Shown: positions 4,463-7,249 of the stretch, piece after piece | Position numbering within the stretch: the stretch's first letter is position 1 | Layout of the letters: each line of letters starts with the position of its first letter | NCBI GenBank assembly: GCA_041584475.1 | Contig: JBFHDX010000153.1 | Coordinates: 1-7,249 of the forward strand | Direction: 5' to 3' | DNA: 7,249 nucleotides | From: JBFHDX01 sp041584475 | GTDB taxonomy: Bacteria > Pseudomonadota > Alphaproteobacteria > UBA8366 > JADFVY01 | Program-made: the position numbers and the translations under genes | The notes under the pieces: generated by a model | Seen by the model: only the letters and a program-made list of their open reading frames with translations | Told to the model about the DNA's origin: nothing | Database searches by the model: none

Positions 4463-4482
4463 CGGCGCCGCACCTGTTCAAT
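4463..4482. repeat. 20-nt direct repeat, copy 2
   Basis: The sequence is CGGCGCCGCACCTGTTCAAT. It lies 92 nt before the yajQ start. The pair could be duplicated regulator sites, the ends of a small mobile or decayed element of about 98 bp (4385-4482), or one unit of a dispersed repeat family. Confidence 0.65.
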
Positions 4483-4574
4483 CCTCGCCTGCCTGTGCGT
4501 CGCCGACGCTGGCCCCGCGCCCGGGTTTCGTGCAATCATCCGGTCGTCCGCAACCGCCCGCAGCGAGGCCCGCC

Positions 4575-5060
4575 ATGCCGACCTTCGACGTCGTTTCCCG
4601 CACCGAGCTGCCCGAGGTCGACAACGCCGTCAACGGCGCGATGCGCGAGATCGGCACGCGCTACGACTTCAAGGGCAGCAACTGCTCGATCGCGCACGAG
4701 GCCGGCGTGCTGACGATCCGCGCCGACGACGAGTACAAGCTGAAGCAGGTGCAGGAGGTGCTGCGCGGCCACATGGCGAAGCGCAAGCTCGACGCCCGCG
4801 CCTTCGATTTCGCGCGGCCCGAGCCGGCCTCGCACGGCTCGCTGCGCCAGACGGTGACGGTGCGCCAGGGCATCGCGCGGGAGGTCGCGCAGCAGATCAC
4901 CAAGGCGGTCAAGGGCGCGAAGCTCAAGGTCCAGGTCGCGATCCAGGGCGACGAGCTGCGCGTCTCCGGCAAGAAGCGCGACGATCTGCAGGCGGCGATC
5001 CAGCTGATCAAGGGGCTCGGCATCGAGCAGCCGCTGCAATACGTCAATTTCCGGGACTGA
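4575..5060 (+). CDS. yajQ: YajQ-family nucleotide-binding protein
   Basis: The 161-aa product is full length for the family. The start MPTFDVVSRTELPEVDNAVN, followed by REIGTRYDFKGSNCSI (25-40), and the end (119-161) with SGKKRDDLQAAIQLIKG and PLQYVNFRD, are the family's most conserved parts. YajQ proteins have two ferredoxin-like domains. Xanthomonas and Pseudomonas members have been described as cyclic-di-GMP-binding effectors that work with a transcription factor, and E. coli YajQ binds nucleotides and tRNA in vitro; which applies here is unknown. GAGG (4565-4568) lies 6 nt before ATG 4575. The frame is open back to 4341, but that extra stretch is Arg/Pro/Ala-rich intergenic DNA with the repeats noted above, so it is left out. 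The kelch gene begins 34 nt after the stop. Confidence 0.96.
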   Translation: MPTFDVVSRTELPEVDNAVNGAMREIGTRYDFKGSNCSIAHEAGVLTIRADDEYKLKQVQEVLRGHMAKRKLDARAFDFARPEPASHGSLRQTVTVRQGIAREVAQQITKAVKGAKLKVQVAIQGDELRVSGKKRDDLQAAIQLIKGLGIEQPLQYVNFRD

Positions 5061-5094
5061 CAGGGCGGCGAATTTGCGCCAGGGAGGCGTCGCA

Positions 5095-6129
5095 ATGAAC
5101 TCCACCATCGATACGCGGGCGGAGCCGGCACCGGGCGCCCGTCCCCGACCGGCATCGCCCGGCTTGCGGTCCGTCGTGCGCACGCTCGCCGCGGCAACTC
5201 TGCTCGCCGCATTCGCGCCGGCCGTGCAGGCGGAAGAGGGCGCGTGGGGCCGCCGCGCCGCGCTGCCGGCGGCGCATTCCGAGTTCGCCGTCGCCGAGCT
5301 CGACGGCAAAATCTACGTCATCGGCGGCTACGCGGTCGGCGAGGTCGACGGCACCACCGTGCAGGTTTACGACCCGGCGAGCGACGGCTGGAGCCGCGCC
5401 CCCTCGCTGCCCGCCCCGGCGCACCACCTGATGGCGGCGTCCGCCGGCGGCCGCCTCTACGTCATGGGCGGCCAGTCGACCGGGCTGTTCGGCGGCGGCT
5501 TCCTCGATTCGCTGTGGATGCTCGATGCGGCGGCGGGGCGCTGGGTCGCCCGCGCGCCGCTGCTGCGGGCGCGCAGCGCCGGCGTCGCCGTCACGCTCGA
5601 CGGCAGGATCTACGTCGCCGGCGGGCGGCCGCCGCGCGGCCACGACTTCGCGGTCTACGACCCGGCGGCCGACGCCTGGACCGTGCTGCCCGACATGCCG
5701 AGCCAACGCAACCACCTGGCCGGTGCGGCGATCGGCGGCCGCGTCTGGATCGCCGGCGGCAGGCTCGGCCCCGGGTTCCGCAGCGAGGCCTCGGCGGCGC
5801 TCGAGGTCTTCGATCCCGCGACCGGGCGCTGGTCGGCTGTGGCGCCGATGCCGCGTCCGCGCAGCGGCGTCAACGGCATCGCCGCGCGCGGCTGCTTCCA
5901 CGTCTGGGGCGGCGAGGGCGGCACGGGCATGTTCCCCGACCACACGGTCTACGACCCGCGCTCCGACCGCTGGACCCGGCTCGCCGACATGCCGGTCCCG
6001 ATACACGGGGTCAGCGGGGCGGCGTTCGTCGGCGGCCTCATCCACATGCCGGGCGGCGGCACCGGCGTCGGCGGGCGCAGCCCGGGGACGCAGCACCAGA
6101 CCTACCGTCCGGCGCTGGCGTGCGAGTAA
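5095..6129 (+). CDS. Exported kelch-repeat beta-propeller protein
   Basis: AGGGAGG (5081-5087) lies 7 nt before ATG 5095, which beats the in-frame TTG at 5074. The 344-aa protein has a long N-terminal region, a hydrophobic segment about 27-43 and a likely signal peptidase I site after AVQA (43-46), so it should be periplasmic. Kelch repeats then run nearly to the end. Each has the pattern of a strand with (K/R)(I/L/V)Y(V/I)xGG, a loop, xVYDPAxxxW and xxxMPxP. They lie at about 61-108, 110-158, 160-203, 205-254, 256-302 and 304-338. The sixth lacks the last strand, and the N-terminal WGRRAALP (51-58) can supply it, closing a six-bladed propeller. Such folds bind proteins or sugars, or serve as enzymes (sialic-acid mutarotase NanM, galactose oxidase); no active site is assignable here. 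It is probably co-transcribed with yajQ and the deaminase. Confidence 0.9.
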   Translation: MNSTIDTRAEPAPGARPRPASPGLRSVVRTLAAATLLAAFAPAVQAEEGAWGRRAALPAAHSEFAVAELDGKIYVIGGYAVGEVDGTTVQVYDPASDGWSRAPSLPAPAHHLMAASAGGRLYVMGGQSTGLFGGGFLDSLWMLDAAAGRWVARAPLLRARSAGVAVTLDGRIYVAGGRPPRGHDFAVYDPAADAWTVLPDMPSQRNHLAGAAIGGRVWIAGGRLGPGFRSEASAALEVFDPATGRWSAVAPMPRPRSGVNGIAARGCFHVWGGEGGTGMFPDHTVYDPRSDRWTRLADMPVPIHGVSGAAFVGGLIHMPGGGTGVGGRSPGTQHQTYRPALACE

Positions 6130-6175
6130 CGGCGTTGCCGGCGCGCGGTCGCGCGGCGTGAGCGAGGAGCCGCCC

Positions 6176-6631
6176 ATGGCGAAGCCGGCCGATGCGGACT
6201 GGAAGGCGATGGCGCTGGCACGCGAGCAGGCGGCGAAGAGCCTCGAGGAGGGCGGCGTTCCGGTCGGCTCGGTGCTGATGCGCGGCGCGGCGGTGGTGGC
6301 CGCCGGGCACAACCGGCGCGTCCAGCGCGGCGACCCGATCGCGCACGGCGAGATGGATTGCATCCGCCGCGCCGGTCGCCAGCGCAGCTACCGGGACACC
6401 GTGCTCTACACGACGCTCAGCCCGTGCATGATGTGCGCCGGCACGATCCTCCAGTTCGGCATTCCGCGCGTCGTCATCGGCGAGAACCGGACTTTCGGCG
6501 GCAACGAGCCGCTGCTCGTCGAGCGCGGCGTCGAGGTTGTCGTGCTCGACGACCCCGAGTGCAAGGCGCTGATGGACGCCTTCATCGCGCGCTACCCGCA
6601 GGTCTGGGCCGAGGATATCGGCGAGGATTGA
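6176..6631 (+). CDS. Zinc-dependent cytosine deaminase, yeast FCY1-like
   Basis: The 151-aa protein is a cytidine-deaminase-fold enzyme with zinc ligands His57 (in HGE, Glu59 the proton shuttle), Cys84 and Cys87 (in SPCMMC). Beyond these motifs it closely follows yeast cytosine deaminase: EGGVPVGS, RGAAVVAAGHN with Asn46 at the substrate-binding Asn51 place, TVLYTTLSPC, GIPRVVIGEN, VVVLDD, and an end PQVWAEDIGE in which Asp147 matches yeast Asp155. It therefore probably converts cytosine to uracil plus ammonia for pyrimidine salvage in the cytoplasm. Typical bacterial cytosine deaminase (CodA) is an unrelated amidohydrolase. TadA and guanine deaminase share the fold but not the C-terminal end. 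GAGGAG (6164-6169) lies 6 nt before ATG 6176. The frame is open far upstream through the kelch gene; that is a shadow. The gap to the kelch gene is 46 nt. Confidence 0.9.
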   Translation: MAKPADADWKAMALAREQAAKSLEEGGVPVGSVLMRGAAVVAAGHNRRVQRGDPIAHGEMDCIRRAGRQRSYRDTVLYTTLSPCMMCAGTILQFGIPRVVIGENRTFGGNEPLLVERGVEVVVLDDPECKALMDAFIARYPQVWAEDIGED

Positions 6632-6637
6632 CGCGCT

Positions 6638-6660
6638 GCCGCGGCTGCGGCGCCCGCGGC
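6638..6660. terminator. Possible terminator hairpin after the deaminase gene
   Basis: GCCGCGG (6638-6644) pairs with CCGCGGC (6654-6660) around a 9-nt loop, 6 nt past the deaminase stop. No T tract follows, and the surrounding GCC/GCG-rich DNA makes alternative pairings likely. Confidence 0.3.
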
Positions 6661-6699
6661 GCCCGCGTCGGTGCGTCGCCAAGGACGCCATGACCTTAA

Positions 6700-6746
6700 T
6701 GTTCCGTTTACCAAAAACTTGCTATAAATCCCTGATTCGAGAGAGG
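6700..6746 (+). promoter_or_regulatory. Probable promoter region of the terminal membrane-protein gene
   Basis: A short AT-rich patch sits in otherwise GC-rich DNA, with a strong -10-like TATAAA at 6723-6728. No good -35 lies 16-18 nt upstream; TTTACC at 6707-6712 is too close. GAGAGG (6741-6746) is the likely ribosome binding site, 8 nt before ATG 6755. Position and composition support an independent promoter after the yajQ-kelch-deaminase group. Confidence 0.45.
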
Positions 6747-6754
6747 TTGAGGGG

Positions 6755-7249
6755 ATGAGCTCCAACGTCACCCGGCTCCGTCGCCTGCGACTCCACGCGC
6801 CGCCCGTCACGCCGACGGAATTCGACGAGGTCGCCGAGGTCGGCCGTACGACGCGGCGCCGCGCGCTCGTGGTCGCCGTCGCCGCCAGCATCGCCTGGCT
6901 CGCGCTGTGCGCCGCCTATGTCGCGTTCTATGTCGGGCTGCCCGGGCTGGCCGCCCTGGCGCCGCACGAGGCCGGCATGGTGGTCGCCGGCGCGGCGCTG
7001 CCGCTCGCCGCGCTGTGGTCGATCATGCTGTTCGTGGGCCGCGGCGGCGAGCTGCGCGAGCACAGCGACATGCTGCGCCGGCAGCTGGCGCTGCTGACCT
7101 ATCCGACCGAGGGCGCCGAGGGCCGCGTGCGTGCGGTCACCGACTCGCTGCGCGCCCAGGCCGAGGAGCTGAACCATGTCAGCGAGTCGGCGACCTTCCA
7201 GATGGAGCGGCTGGCCAACACCCTGAGCGCCCGCACCGAGGCGCTCGGC
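6755..7249 (+). CDS. Two-TM membrane protein with a cytoplasmic coiled coil (3' end outside window)
   Basis: ATG 6755 opens a frame that stays open to the right edge, giving 165 residues. A short Arg-rich N-terminus (MSSNVTRLRRLRL) and RTTRRR at 31-36 precede a first membrane helix about 38-61 (ALVVAVAASIAWLALCAAYVAF region). A second runs about 73-95 (VVAGAALPLAALWSIMLFVG region). From about 98 on, the sequence is charged and helical (ELREHSDMLRRQLALL, then VRAVTDSLRAQAEELNHVSE and MERLANTLSARTEAL), predicting a coiled coil that continues beyond the window. Positive-inside charges put both ends in the cytoplasm. Two N-terminal membrane helices followed by a long coiled coil is also the layout of the Caulobacter polarity protein TipN, but this similarity is architectural only. 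Chemoreceptor identity is unlikely, since the loop between helices is too short for a sensor domain. Confidence 0.82.
   Translation, partial: MSSNVTRLRRLRLHAPPVTPTEFDEVAEVGRTTRRRALVVAVAASIAWLALCAAYVAFYVGLPGLAALAPHEAGMVVAGAALPLAALWSIMLFVGRGGELREHSDMLRRQLALLTYPTEGAEGRVRAVTDSLRAQAEELNHVSESATFQMERLANTLSARTEALG

Larger units (their letters stand above)
4070..4574. other. Divergent intergenic region with several repeats and hairpins
   Basis: This 505-nt stretch separates the minus-strand FKBP gene from yajQ on plus, so it must hold promoters for both. No gene is supported; the yajQ frame is open back to 4341 but that extension has no family similarity. It holds a REP-like inverted repeat (4229-4274), an AT-rich island with a small hairpin (about 4310-4345), a hairpin CGCGCC/GGCGCG with a GGAA loop (4353-4368), and two near-identical 20-nt direct repeats (4385-4404, 4463-4482). 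Confidence 0.65.

Noticed and set aside
4332..4535. 67-aa minus-strand frame with two LNRCGA segments
   Set aside because: The peptide repeats come from the 20-nt direct repeats, and there is no ribosome binding site or other sign of coding.
4341..4574. N-terminal extension of YajQ by 78 residues
   Set aside because: The extension is Arg/Pro-rich, contains intergenic repeats and has no family similarity. The family starts at MPTFDVVS, and ATG 4575 has its own ribosome binding site.
5044..6363. 439-aa open frame on the minus strand
   Set aside because: It is antisense to the kelch and deaminase genes, and rich in Arg, Ala, Gly and Pro as expected for a GC-rich shadow. The plus-strand products are clear homologues of known families.

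Overview
The window is a GC-rich chromosomal segment that looks alphaproteobacterial. This is an inference from the methylmalonyl-CoA mutase tail, the CspA-type cold-shock protein, the FKBP of SlyD-like architecture, the strong G/C bias at third codon positions, and a terminal gene encoding a two-TM coiled-coil protein. No rRNA, tRNA, CRISPR array, insertion sequence with a transposase, or phage gene is visible.

Layout. Positions 2-343 hold the 3' end of a methylmalonyl-CoA mutase large-subunit gene, closed by a clear intrinsic terminator (365-397). An AT-richer stretch follows (about 400-1250), with a long leader full of TTCGA/GAATTCG motifs and two small orphan genes. The first encodes a 78-aa protein built from two copies of a helical motif; the second encodes a 77-aa Trp-rich protein. 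Typical high-GC sequence then resumes with a Cys-rich lipoprotein (1347-1799) and a dodecin-family protein (1920-2129). A gene-free stretch (2130-2555) carries a perfect hairpin and a degenerate tandem repeat.

Three minus-strand genes follow: an 85-aa coiled-coil protein with a Lys/Arg/Pro tail (2556-2813), a cold-shock protein with a long leader (2950-3159), and an FKBP-type prolyl isomerase (3641-4069). The isomerase gene is divergent from a plus-strand cluster of yajQ (4575-5060), an exported six-bladed kelch propeller (5095-6129) and a yeast-FCY1-like cytosine deaminase (6176-6631). Gaps of 34 and 46 nt suggest these three are co-transcribed. The divergent intergenic region (4070-4574) is the most structured non-coding part: it has a GGGGACAC-ended REP-like inverted repeat, two short hairpins, and a pair of near-identical 20-nt direct repeats. 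The window ends inside a gene starting at 6755 for a two-TM, coiled-coil membrane protein.

How the genes fit together. This is mostly an ordinary housekeeping and stress-response neighbourhood, and I do not see a complete new multi-gene system. The best candidates for something undescribed are the duplicated-motif small protein with its motif-rich leader and Trp-rich neighbour, the dodecin homologue lacking the usual flavin-stacking tryptophan, and the repeats between the FKBP gene and yajQ.
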